From Nematopogon swammerdamellus (taxonomy: Eukaryota; Arthropoda; Insecta; Lepidoptera; Adelidae): 64,000 bases of DNA. A program made the position numbers and the translations under genes. The first letter of the stretch is position 1. Each line of letters opens with the position of its first letter. This document shows, one piece after another, positions 43,845-54,465 of the stretch. Under the pieces are notes generated by a model. It worked only from the letters and a program-made list of their open reading frames with translations, had not been told where the DNA came from and ran no database searches. Location of the stretch: contig OX336345.1 in assembly GCA_946902875.1 (NCBI GenBank), forward strand, positions 18,879,395 through 18,943,394. The letters are read 5' to 3'.

Positions 43845-44345
43845 GAGTTAGCGGTAGAGTGTAGTAACTACTGTTTTGTACTAACTCTACTCTGTCGTTT
43901 TCGGTAGGGTAGTCGTTCGCAAACAAAAGGAGGCGGTAGAGTAGGTACTAGTAACTAGGCAGGCAGTTTCAGATTGAAATCGCTACAATGAGCACCGCTA
44001 TAACCATTATAACTGCTCCCAAACGTGTAGACGGTAGAATCGCGGTCGAGTGGCCGGTAGAGTAGGCGAGTGGTAGAGCTTCTAACGCCGTGCTTTTTAC
44101 TCTACAAATTTCCACTGCTCTGCCGATTGCGTCTACATTGGTAGAGTGAACAGTTACTCTACCATTGTTGGTGTTTGGCTTAACACGGTTGGGATTCGCT
44201 ATCACTATGACCGCGCCCTGAAGATGGACTGCACGCGCCAGTCCGAAACGTCGGCCATAGTGACCGCGAATTCCAACCATGGTAACCCAAACACCAACAA
44301 TATAATTATCCACGGTAGACTAAAAGTATTTATACTCTACCAATG
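43845..44345. mobile_element. GGTAGAGT-rich foldback element with ribozyme-like core
   Basis: GGTAGAGT or its complement ACTCTACC recurs about ten times. A foldback (ttgttggtgtttgg at 44,166-44,179 against ccaaacaccaacaa at 44,288-44,301) encloses shorter arms (cactatg/catagtg) and the core at 44,218-44,254. No coding capacity. The outer boundary is uncertain. Confidence 0.55.
44218..44254 (+). ncRNA. Hammerhead-ribozyme-like motif
   Basis: CTGAAGA, one extra T, a 6-bp stem GGACTG/CAGTCC with a 7-base loop, then GAAACGTC. The flanks (gcc/ggc, cactatg/catagtg) can form a stem I. ACGT is self-complementary, as needed for a dimeric stem III. The extra T between the core and stem II departs from the hammerhead consensus. 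Confidence 0.4.
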
Positions 44346-44349
44346 TTAA

Positions 44350-45050
44350 TAAACTAGACTTTAAGCATCACCTCGGTCGTGCCATCAATAAATAGATTCA
44401 ATTAAAACTCGATACAAAGTTAATAATGCCATTTCTATTTATATCAGACAGCTTACGCACCAAGACAATCGCGTGCCCGACCGCAATATCTTGGCACGAG
44501 GAAGTCTCTCGCTGGCCAACGGAGGATCAGGCCAAAAATGATAAGAAAGATATCACACGAGATGAATTCATAAACTTGGCCAGTGACGCCAGTAGCGATA
44601 GAGTTAAAATTTAAGTGGATCGTGCAAGTATTCCAATCCGGTCCACAATATGTTCATATTAGGTAGTAGTAAAACATACAAACACAATTCTGGCGAGGTT
44701 GTTTCTTGTGAATGATTACGTGAAAGTAAATATCAAAGTGCCTTTTCGTTCAATTCATCTTGGTTATTGCTTAATATCAACGGAGCGAGAGCTAGCTCAT
44801 TTCATTTAGCTTCACAATGTCGTCAAGGTCACCTTCTTTGTGTTGACTCATTTCAATTGAGTTCATTATTAATTTTTGTTCATATGATAATGTCTGTTTC
44901 GCTTAATTTACATAGATATTGATCAATAGCAATAGAGTAAGACGTGACGCAGGTTGAATACACAAATCAAATGTGTTTTCAGGCTATCGGTGTGTGTTGC
45001 AGAAGTTTCAAGGATTGTTCCGTTTGATTAGAGCACGTCCGCGCAGAGTC
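44350..45050. other. Unique sequence, no gene recognised
   Basis: AT-moderate DNA with short ORFs only (for example a 62-codon frame at 44,426-44,614 without recognised domain). Confidence 0.4.
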
Positions 45051-45054
45051 AATG

Positions 45055-45185
45055 ACTGGCGCGGAATGCGCATGTGTTCGTGCGCGCGCGGCGTGTTCAC
45101 GTAATTACCGAGCGAGAGCATGCGCGCCGCCGCGGTGCGCGGGCGCAACCTTGAAATATTTCCAACAAGATGGCGGCTGATTGAT
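45055..45185. promoter_or_regulatory. CpG-rich segment with NRF1-like and YY1/Pho-like motifs
   Basis: aatgcgcatgtg and agcatgcgcgcc resemble the NRF1 palindrome, and AAGATGGCGGC (45,167-45,177) is a very good YY1/Pho-type site. The GC content drops abruptly on both sides. This pattern would fit a promoter, but no transcript is shown. Confidence 0.3.
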
Positions 45186-45479
45186 TTTAAATCGTTGTTG
45201 AGCCGGTGGGCACCATTAATTTGATTGTTACTGATTGATGATGGATGTTTTGATGAAATATGTAGTTCTTTGACCTATTGAATACAATTTACCATCTATA
45301 TAGACTTTATGATAATAAAAAAGCTTTAATCAGTAGATAGATAGGTAGGTAGATAGTAGGATAATATGTACTTACTCAATTTGCCTGCCTACCTAACGGA
45401 TTGTTGTTACAATACCTTATTATTTTCCTTTATTCTGACTTTTATCTGGCGGTAATTAATGACCTTGGTATATATCGTT

Positions 45480-45560
45480 CGAGACACGTAAATAGAGCTT
45501 TCGTCGTCATATGTTTTCTATGGCAGCTATGGCTCTATTTGCGTGTTGTATACCAATTCA
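45480..45560. repeat. Short imperfect hairpin
   Basis: cacgtaaatagagc and gctctatttgcgtg are inverted around about 35 bases. MITE-like in size. Confidence 0.5.
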
Positions 45561-46671
45561 AATAAATGGTTATGAATAGATTGCTTGGTCAATCAGATCA
45601 GATTGCAATAAAGCTGTAAAGTCGCAGCCGCGTCGCGCTCGCGGCCTCGCGCGCCCAACTACTCGTCCGAGCGAAGTGCCAGTGTATCAGGGTCACGAAG
45701 TCACGAGCTGCATTGTTACGGGTTGAACTGACACGCAATATTAATTATCTACTAGCTAGACAAGTAATGCTGCCGCCTCCTCCTCGTTGACGAGCCAGCC
45801 AGCTCGATCTGTGTTGTTGACCTTGGTTCTGACATATACCACTAATCGCAGTCGTACTTGGATGGAGCAGCCGCTGTATCGTGTGAAAAGTTTCTGGTTC
45901 GCGGTGGCGTTCATAGATGGCGCTGCAAGGTTTAAATTTAGAAGACGCCCAACACGCAGGCAGAGCCGACGACAGTCCGACACGCGAATAGAAAGTTTTA
46001 TATTCATCTCAAAGCCCCATTATGTTTTTGAAATATTGTAAACGTTTCACAATATTCAAATAGGTTTTAAATTATTCTAAAGATCCCATAAAACCGACCC
46101 ACTAAGTTTGTTTTATAAATAAAATATAAAAAGTTGAAAACGACGCACGGCAATGATTTCCATATTTAGATGAGCTATCTTCAAATAGAAACGAACTTTT
46201 CACCCTTGGAGTGTGACAAATATTTTGTGAGCTTTAATGGTAATTGATTCGGTAAAAATGTAAATAAAGTGAACTTTCCGGTCGGACGAATACGATAATA
46301 ATTCCGGTCTCCGTAAGAGTGCCGGACGGAACCGGTCGCAGTGCCGACAACAAAATGATACAACTTTGAAAGCGAAACAGGTCCGTTAGCATAATTATTA
46401 TCTGCGCTTAAGTTTTTTCGTCTGGTCTGGCGGGAGAAGGGACAGACATTCCAGTTGTGTATAGTTTTTCTCGTCTAAACAATATCCCTGCTACCTGCTC
46501 CAAAGTTTTTTGGTCGTTTCATTCGTCTCAGTAATGGCATGAAAATTTAGAAGCACGAACAACACAAAATGGAACATGTGGTTGCATACATACAAGTTAC
46601 AAATTTATCACTTTAAACAAGTCCTAAAGGAATAAAGAATAAAGGTCAAGATAAAAGAATCCCAATTTACA

Positions 46672-46962
46672 AACCCTGCTGCTTCACCGTTCGGAACCGG
46701 TGTAAAACTGTAGGTCCCTTCCCTTGCCCCTTACTAGGTGGTACGCTCAAATTGTAGTCGACTGGGTTGCTACAACCGTACTCGATGTAAGATGGCCACA
46801 TAGCAGCAGCCTCAGCTGTGTTCTCTCTCTTCTCCTCTCCTCTAGTCCAGTATAACCAGCAATCCAAAGTCTCAGGCGTGGCACCTTTCTCGGAGGTGTT
46901 ATTGGCTGGTCGGAGCAAGGTCGGAGCATGTACTTTGGCCCCTCTGAGTTCTGACACATCAA
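46672..46962 (+). mobile_element. tRNA-headed SINE, head-less copy
   Basis: The central domain (gtaaaactgtaggtcccttc ... actgggttgctacaaccg) and tail (ggcgtggcacctttctcgga, gttattggctggtcggagca) are present; the head and A-tail are missing. It has a local duplication (gtcggagcaaggtcggagca). Confidence 0.75.
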
Positions 46963-47005
46963 GTCATATCGTACCTATTACATTTTTAAAAAATAGATAG
47001 GTTTC

Positions 47006-47050
47006 GTTGGTAGGTAGTTTGTTTAAAATTTAAACAAACTACCTACCAAC
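47006..47050. repeat. 45-bp near-perfect palindrome
   Basis: gttggtaggtagtttgttta and its exact complement meet around an AT centre, with no real loop. Cruciform-capable. Confidence 0.9.
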
Positions 47051-47196
47051 TTTAAATAAATAATATAATCTTCCGTACAAATAAATCCGTCATGTCTTGC
47101 TGGCGTCTTTGTGCCACAATTGACACGGATGACCCCGTCGTCGCGGTCTTCGAGATCAAAATAATCATTAATTTATCTCCAAATGCCGTTCACAAA

Positions 47197-47315
47197 ATGG
47201 CGGTCATTTAAGAAATGGCCCACCTTTGTGTTGTGTGTGACTTGTGATGGCGTGTTCTCGCGCCGGTAACGCTTCAATGGCGCACAATCGAGGTGCGACC
47301 GTTAGATGACGCCAT
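47197..47315. promoter_or_regulatory. Cluster of Pho/YY1-type ATGGC sites
   Basis: Five ATGGC/GCCAT pentamers at 47,197, 47,215, 47,247, 47,277 and 47,311 within 119 bp. GCCAT is the core of the Pho site used in Polycomb response elements of flies. Speculative without chromatin data. Confidence 0.2.
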
Positions 47316-47764
47316 TCGCGAGATTCGTGATCGCGCAAAAACTGTTTTCTTCGCAATGCGCCGCCGCCGCCCCCGCGCCGCGCCGCCGTCAGGTGCTAAT
47401 AAGACATTTTTTGTTAACTTATTTAGCAGCTTGGACACTAAGTGCTAGTTTGTGCATTTTTGCTGTTTTGCTTGGTAATATCTCTGTCGATGTTTATGTT
47501 TCAAATTTGAGCGACACGGATCCGTCTAGCTAGGTACACAAACATAAGTTTCTTTAGGTTTAGAAGTGGTATGTGTTTTTTTTTCGTGACGCATCAAATC
47601 TTCTAACTCTACCTTTAAAATTTAAAAAATATATATTCGTAGAAAAAACATGCAATACTTGCCATTAGCATCTGCACTAGATTCGATCGGTCTTACAGGA
47701 GTGCTTTCTAAGAAATTATACATTTAAAAATAATATGCGCACAATTATGTCCTTCAATTTACAT

Positions 47765-48602
47765 TAATCAATACTAATAATAAGTATGTGTATGTAAGGG
47801 ATGGCCATGGAGTAAGTTACTTTGTTTTATGAGATACTGCATTTGTACTTTGTACCATAGATTATTTCTCTATGGTTTGTACACTCTATGTATGATACAA
47901 GAACTAAATTGACGATTTTTAGAATTTTTTCTGTAAGCGGCGGGTGGCCGAGTGGTTTGGGCATCGGCTTCTCATGCGAGAGGGCCGCGGTTCGAATCCC
48001 GTCGGCGTGTACCAATGAGTTTTTTCTGACGAAAAAATTTACGTGCATACCTACACCCGCTGCTTCACCGTTCGGAACCGGTGTAAAACTGTAGGTCCCT
48101 TCCCTTGCCCCTTACTAGGTGGTAGGCTCAAATTGTAGCCGACTGGGTTGGTACCACCGTACTGGATGTAAGATGGCCGCATAGCAGCCTCGGCTGTGTT
48201 CTCCTCTAGTCCAGTATAGCCAGCAATCCAGGGAAGTCTCCGGTATGGCACCTACCTTCTCGGAGGTGATATTGGCTGGTCGGAGCATGCGCTTTGGCCC
48301 CTCCGACACAGCCACCCAGACCGGATTACATAAAAAAAAAATAAAAAAAAAAAAATAATGTATGTATGTATGTTCCTCCATAACTCTTAAACCGATCATG
48401 TGAATTCTATGAAACTAACTACAAGGACAGTTAACTATACACAGCGACACAGGATAGGCAAAATAAAATTCAGTTTCGGTTACGCTAAGATGTGGCTCTC
48501 ATACAAACCGAATTGTTCCATTATTCCGAATAAAGGTACGGTAGCGGGCTTACTTACTTTCTTCTTTTTAAATACGAATTTCACGCGAGCGAAGCCGCGC
48601 TA
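47765..48602 (+). mobile_element. Helitron-like copy B, split by a SINE
   Basis: It matches copy A on both sides: 47,765-47,935 and 48,358-48,602. It ends cacgcgagcgaagccgcg. It lacks the foldback element found in copy A after gttttat. Confidence 0.6.
47939..48357 (+). mobile_element. tRNA-headed SINE, full length
   Basis: The head cggcgggtggccgagtggtt has a perfect A box (tggccgagtgg), and ggttcgaatccc is a perfect B box. The first 75 bases resemble a tRNA of the long-variable-arm type (Ser/Leu-like). The central domain spans about 48,080-48,170, the LINE-like tail about 48,225-48,325, and the A-rich end 48,330-48,357. RNA polymerase III promoter boxes are intact. Confidence 0.9.
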
Positions 48603-50460
48603 TGCTAAGATATATTAAACATTAAAATCAGGGAACGCTATACTTAAATAGGTATACAATAAATTTGTAAAGCTGATTCCTCTCTGATGTAAATTTTACA
48701 ATAATTGATAAATATATTTTCTTATACCTACCTCTATTATATCATACTCTACCTCATTTATAATTTATATTAATTAATACCTACTACAATTAGTATAACG
48801 AAACTACACTCAAATCTCGACTATTCATCGAAATCATAAATACTTGCAATGCAACGACCTAACCTGCAATGTTATTATGAATTATGATTGACATTTCATT
48901 ATAAGATACATTATCGACTTTTTTTATAATTATTGAGACAATTTTATACTAGTAATTAGCTTTTGTCCGCGGCTTCGCTCGCATGAATTTCGATCGAATT
49001 TGTCACATTTGTATAAATTTACTACTCTGACAATTTGCCACTGAGTAGTACACCCAAGTAGATAGCAATGATTTGTGTAAAAAAAGATATGAAAAAGTTG
49101 CTGAATCTAATAAAATAATCGCCGCACAATTCTGCTTTGTAGATTTTTAGTAATATGTGAACATACATCTGCGGAAAGACAGACATAACATTTTTTAATT
49201 TTCTTAAGTTTCCAAGCGAAATATTCTTTTTTTTTATTACACTGGAGGGTAGCTGGAAATCGTCTTAGAATTTTACTGGCAATGAACCCAAAGGTTTTGG
49301 AAAATCTTTGAAGGAACCTTTTTTATCGCGCTTTGATTAATTTGATGATAGTGATTTCATGTAATTATTAGGTGAGTACATAATCTGATTGTACAAACGA
49401 GAATTATAATACAATTTATGTAATTTAAACTCAATCTATTTTGTTTTTAAAGTTTATAATGATTAAAATAAAACAAATTGTATGCTATTTTATTACCTAT
49501 CTATACTATACATAGGCTTTGCCTAGCTGGAGGCTGATTGATCTGCTCGTGTGCAGATAAATAAATAAATAAATACAAATACTAATTATTAAATCGAGAT
49601 CGCAAATTACACAAGAACCAAAGTTAGCATTAACCAAAATTGCTATTCCGTAATCGTCGTCTTACATCAACCGTTCAATTATGTTCGCGGTCTTTGTAAA
49701 TTTATGTTTATTGTCGCTATTAAAATAACCTGTCTTGTCTATCCTCGAATTAATTATCGCGCGGAGCTCATTGTGTATTCACTATTACACGACCGGTCGG
49801 CGGTCTCGGAACCGGTTCCCTCTATAACCGGTCTCGGTCTCGTATCACTTCGCTTCTAATGATTTATCGCATTACTGGACTGGAGCATTCCGTTTTTTTT
49901 TTCTCTCGTCGTCGCTGCGCTGCTCTGGGCCATTTGCCAGATATCTCGACCTTTTTTTTTCTCTCTCTACAACAAAAAAACTCTACCTGCTGTAGAAAAA
50001 ATAGCATTGTCAGTTTTTGTGTTTCGCCGAGAACTAGAAGTAATAATAATTTTACGTTTCCTTTTGTGGTTTTTGCTTGCGTGGAGTGAGTTGCGTTCGC
50101 GTTGTTGAGAAAACGTCAAACGTGACTGGGTGACATAAACAAATTTTTGTAGCGGCAAAAAATTGGGTGTTGTATATAAATGTTCGCACGTGAAAACCCT
50201 ATTCAACATTCTAAAATGTATAATGCCTGTCAGACATAAGCTTTTACAAGCAACCGCCAATCATTGTGAAGCTACATTTTAGCCGAAGGTCAGACGGAAG
50301 TCAGCCTCGTGATAACATGTTAGGTATTTGAACAAAGTATCGCTGTCTCCCGTTCGCCACGCGTACTCCCCGCCAACGCAAGAGGGACAGATGCACGCTC
50401 TCAGCTAATATACCCACAAATTTTACAACACAAATTAACAGCCCTCAAACATACATACAT
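48603..50460. other. AT-rich unique DNA
   Basis: Includes a reversed Helitron-like end at 48,960-48,990 (agcttttgtccgcggcttcgctcgc), an (aaat)n run at 49,556-49,574, and AACCGGTT/AACCGGTC motifs at 49,810-49,833. No gene recognised. Confidence 0.45.
48960..48990 (-). mobile_element. Helitron-like 3' terminus
   Basis: The minus strand reads gcgagcgaagccgcggacaaaagCTAAt, with CTAA fitting CTRR. The body would extend to higher coordinates on this strand but is not recognisable. Confidence 0.45.
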
Positions 50461-50462
50461 AG

Positions 50463-51755
50463 AGACAGACGTTCCCTTTTATAAGAAGTAGAGAAGTAGA
50501 GATAGAAATAGAGATGTACTTCAACATTTACAAACTGATTCTTACCTTTTGCATGCAGACATACGTACCCTTTTATAATAAGTAGAGAAGTAGAGATAGA
50601 GATAGAGATGTACTTCAACATTTACAAACTGATTCTTACCTTTTGCATGCAGACATACGTACCCTTTTATAAGAAGTAGAGAAGTAGAGATAGAGATATA
50701 CTACAACATTTACAGATTCGTACCTTTTGCATGCAGACATACGTAGCCTTTTATAAGAAGTAGAGAAGTAGAGATAGAGATAGAGATGTACTTCAACATT
50801 TACAAACTGATTCTTACCTTTTGCATGCAGACATATGTACCCTTTTATAATAAGTAGAGAAGTAGAGATAGAGATAGAGATGTACTAAAACATTTACAGA
50901 TTCGTACCTTTTGCATGCAGACATACGTAGCTTTTTATAAGAAGTAGAGAAGTAGAGATAGAGATAGAGATGTACTTCAACATTTACAAACTGATTCTTA
51001 CCTTTTGCATGCAGACATACGTACCCTTTTATAAGAAGTAGAGAAGTAGAGATAGAGATAGAGATGTACTTCAACATTTACAAACTGATTCTTACCTTTT
51101 GCATGCAGACATACGTACCCTTTTATAAGAAGTAGAGAAGTAGAGATAGAGATAGAGATGTACTTCAACATTTACAAACTGATTCTTACCTTTTGCATGC
51201 AGACATATGTACCCTTTTATAATAAGTAGAGAAGTAGAGATAGAGATAGAGATGTACTACAACATTTACAAACTGATTCTTACCTTTTGCATGCAGACAT
51301 ACGTACCCTTTTATAAGAAGTAGAGAAGTAGATATAGAGGTAGAGATGTACTTCAACATTTACAAACTGATTCTTACCTTTTGCATACAAACATACGTAC
51401 CCTTTTATAAGAAGTAGAGAAGTGAGATAGAGATAGAGATGTACTTCAACATTTACAAACTGATTCTTACCTTTTGCATGCAGACATACGTACCCTTTTA
51501 TAAGAAGTAGAGAAGTAGATATAGAGGTAGAGATGTACTTCAACATTTACAAACTGATTCTTACCTTTTGCATACAAACATACGTACCCTTTTATAAGAA
51601 GTAGAGAAGTAGAGATAGAGATGTACTTCAACATTTACAAACTGATTCTTACCTTTTGCATGCAGACATACGTACCCTTTTATAAGAAGTAGAGAAGTAG
51701 AGATAGAGATAGATGTACTTCAACATTTACAGATTCTTACCTTTTGCAAGTATAA
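50463..51755. repeat. Minisatellite, 84-94-bp unit, about 14 copies
   Basis: Each unit has ttttgcatgcagacatacgt, cccttttataagaagtagag, a short (gagata)n block and gtacttcaacatttacaaac. gcatgc spacing is mostly 94, with 84, 88, 90 and 93 variants caused by (gagata) number and loss of aaactg. Some units have gcatac instead. Open frames across it are repeat artefacts. Confidence 0.95.
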
Positions 51756-52227
51756 TGATTTAAACGCGGGCGGAGCCGGCCGGAGTCATCTAAGCTAGTA
51801 ATACATAAACCAAACAAACACACCGCTAAACTAAGCTCATACATACGTTTATAGCCTTATCTATTTACGAGTGTCGTAAAACAAACACGTCTCGCTCGCT
51901 CGCTCGCCAGTCGCCACACATGCTCGCCATCTTGTGAGGAATTTGTTAGCACGTTGTTGTGTGTGTCTCCTGCAGTGCTTGACCTTTGAGATTTTATTAT
52001 CTCGTTCTCCTAACATCCTTCGATCACTGTCCTATTTGACCTTTACGCTTTTATAGTAACAAGATGTATTATAAAACGTTTATATTTGGTTAAACGCGTT
52101 GACGAGCTATATTAGACGTTTCGAGCTAAGCTAAGCGTTTAAACGACCCACCGTCATGTGCTTACAAAAACCGTGTGGTTAAAGCAGTTGTAAATTTTGA
52201 AAGACACGGTCATTTTCATTGACTTAC
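51756..52227. other. Unique DNA, no gene recognised
   Basis: Contains (ctcg)n at 51,890-51,905 and a YY1/Pho-type gccatcttg at about 51,926-51,934. Confidence 0.4.
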
Positions 52228-52230
52228 ATA

Positions 52231-52360
52231 TACAGGGTGTTTCAGGATAGGCTTGAGAAACTTCAGGAATAGAAAGTACTCATTATTAGAAGAAAAAAAT
52301 CCTCATCACGGAAATCGAATTTGTTAAAATTTTCAATAAAATATTTGGAATTTGGCTCGT
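52231..52360 (+). mobile_element. Possible DNA transposon end (acagggtgtttcagga)
   Basis: tacagggtgtttcaggatag resembles cagggtgt-type terminal repeats of several insect DNA transposons. It is truncated by the Repeat X fragment, so the matching end is not seen. Confidence 0.3.
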
Positions 52361-52361
52361 C

Positions 52362-52466
52362 TGTCGCCCTTTAGTGTGGTATCTTGTCCTTATCCCTTAG
52401 TCGCCTTTTACGACATGCACGGGGAGAGATGCAGTGGGCTATAATTTTTAAGTACGGGCTCCTCAC
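52362..52466 (-). mobile_element. Repeat X, partial
   Basis: cgccctttagtgtggtatct ... gggctataatttttaagtac matches the 5' portion (own orientation) of Repeat X. Confidence 0.65.
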
Positions 52467-53469
52467 GGTACATGGCGCTATGAATAAAAGAAATAAAATA
52501 AAAACGATTGAGAGGATCGAGCGTGTATCGAGACTCTCGATTCGAGAGGAATCAAGATTTTGTAGCAGCTGTTTGGGCGAGATCTCGGGCACAGATGAGA
52601 TACTAGTCCTCGATGTTCTTGTCCTGGGGCATCCTCTGGCGAGACTCAGTCCACCACCGTGGACTTGACAGCTTGACTCTGCGTCACTTTGTACTGGGTA
52701 GTTTGCAGCGCGGAACCGAGAGCCGCTCTCGTCTCGGCTGTGCGCTCGGCGCTCGACCTTCATTCGTCATTGGAAAGGCGCTCGTCTAGTTTCTCGTCGA
52801 ATGGGGATTTATTTTTTACATGAAGTTTTTGTCCGATTTTATTGTTCACTCATCTGTTAAGGCCGGGAGAGCGGTGCCACCTGCCGCGCGGTCGTTAGGC
52901 TCCCCTACCCCCGACATCAAAGGAAATTCCCCAACCGTCTAGCTATTATTATTATTACATTTTTTTCTGCGAAAGAATTCTAAAGATCGAGTGCCCGAAA
53001 AAAAATAGCCTTAATATATTGTAAAGCTGGCGTAGGGGCACACATTTGGTTACCTGCTTTTTTTCTGTCGATAAAAAAATGTAAACAGTTCGCTCCCCGC
53101 GGAGGGAGTCTCGACTGTCGACTCTAGACGGAGATAGCGTCGCATTGTTGCAGCCTCATGGGAGCGGATATTGTGTTATTCATTTCGGGAGCATGTGACG
53201 CGCGTGAAAGGCGAGACGGTATGATGCCACGGGCGACCTTCCCTCCCCATATTACGACAATTTTGTGACAGAATGAATGTACGTATAATATTACAGAAAA
53301 TTATTGTATCAAGATCTCCTCTCGTTTCGGTGTAAGGTTTTTATTTCACGAACATGCTATATGTTGTGAAATGATAATTTTTGTATTTAAGTCTTTTAGT
53401 TTGATTGTAAATTGTTGTTTTGACGATGGCCTATTTTCGCTTGGATCGAAATAGAATAAGAATATTTTT
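52467..53469. other. Unique DNA, partly CpG-rich
   Basis: About 52,680-52,780 and 53,085-53,250 are GC-rich. A 130-codon minus frame (52,371-52,763) overlaps Repeat X and is not credible. No gene recognised. Confidence 0.4.
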
Positions 53470-53479
53470 TTAATGTGAC

Positions 53480-53700
53480 ATGTCTCACTTTGGCGCGATC
53501 CTTCCACCCGAACCCGGGTCATACAGCAGGTGGGTATTCGTGCCTTACTTGCTGCTTAATAATTATCTCGTCCGAATACTTTGCTAAACGTGGTGGCCGG
53601 TGTTGTGCTGTAATTTACAAGAGTACTTGCAGCACAACATCAATTACACTGCTTACCCCGATTGTCGCGATACAGCGTGCGGTATGGTATGTAGGTTGAC
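53480..53700 (+). mobile_element. Repeat X, partial
   Basis: tctcactttggcgcgatcct ... ctgcttaccccgattgtcgc, with internal ggtgttgtgctg/cagcacaacat. The 5' part is missing. Confidence 0.65.
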
Positions 53701-53714
53701 GTCTAAGTATATAA

Positions 53715-53880
53715 ATTTTTTTTTGTGGAAACTGACACGGTTGGCTCCACAGAACACCAAAGTAATAGCTACTTCTATGATCTGTGGTTGGCTCCATCAC
53801 CTACATAGAACATCCGTGATGTTAGCCCATAACACCTTGGTGAACTAGGTGCCATGTCGGTGCTTCCCTTATAGTTTCAA
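53715..53880 (-). mobile_element. 5'-truncated 5S-related SINE with a 37-bp insertion
   Basis: The tail region matches 16,835-16,925. At 53,749-53,785 a 37-bp segment (acagaacacc...gatctgt) is inserted between two copies of ggttggctcc (53,739-53,748 and 53,786-53,795). Other SINE copies have a single copy there. Confidence 0.75.
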
Positions 53881-54148
53881 CAAGAATCCGGGGCACATGT
53901 AGAAAAATAAACAGATGGACGGAGCTAGAAGACGGCGGCGCTGACTTATTTTTTATTTAGCGAAGAATATGACTTAAGTATAAAAGTAAATGTTGTAAAA
54001 TTTGTGTTCCAGAATCATCGATTAAAATTTAAAAATTTTATAGTCTGTTTAATCAACGAGATGGTTACCAAAGAGACCAATAAAAGAATAATTGAATTGT
54101 CGGTCTCAAATTATACCTACGATGAGGTTTATGAATGTTTCTTTTAAA

Positions 54149-54465
54149 ATTACATACATATCACACACGCTGAATCCCGACAATCGGGGTAAGCAGAGTA
54201 ATCGGTGTTGTGCTGCGAGAACTCTGGTAAATCACAGCGCAACACCGACCGCCACGTTTCGCAAAGTATTCGAACAAGATTCAATCGATCAAGCAGCAAG
54301 TAAGGCACGAAGACCCACCTGCTGCATGACTCGGTGGAAGTACCGTGTCAAGGTGAGAGGTGGCGAAACTGTCGCCCTTTAGCACGGCACCTTGTCCTTA
54401 TCCCTTAGTCGCTTTTTACGACATGCACATGGAGAGATGCAGTGGGGCTATTCTTTTTAAGTACG
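54149..54465 (-). mobile_element. Repeat X, full length
   Basis: Close match to 17,548-17,872 with all internal blocks and gggctattctttttaagtac at the end. Confidence 0.7.

Noticed and set aside
47939..48012. Functional tRNA gene
   Set aside because: The A and B boxes are perfect but the segment is the head of a SINE followed by central domain, tail and A-run, and the cloverleaf is not complete.
50463..51755. CRISPR-like periodic array
   Set aside because: The whole unit repeats in tandem with no unique spacers, and the DNA is eukaryotic. It is a minisatellite.
52371..52763. 130-codon minus frame as a gene
   Set aside because: It overlaps the Repeat X fragment and extends into GC-rich unique DNA. 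No domain or conservation evidence.
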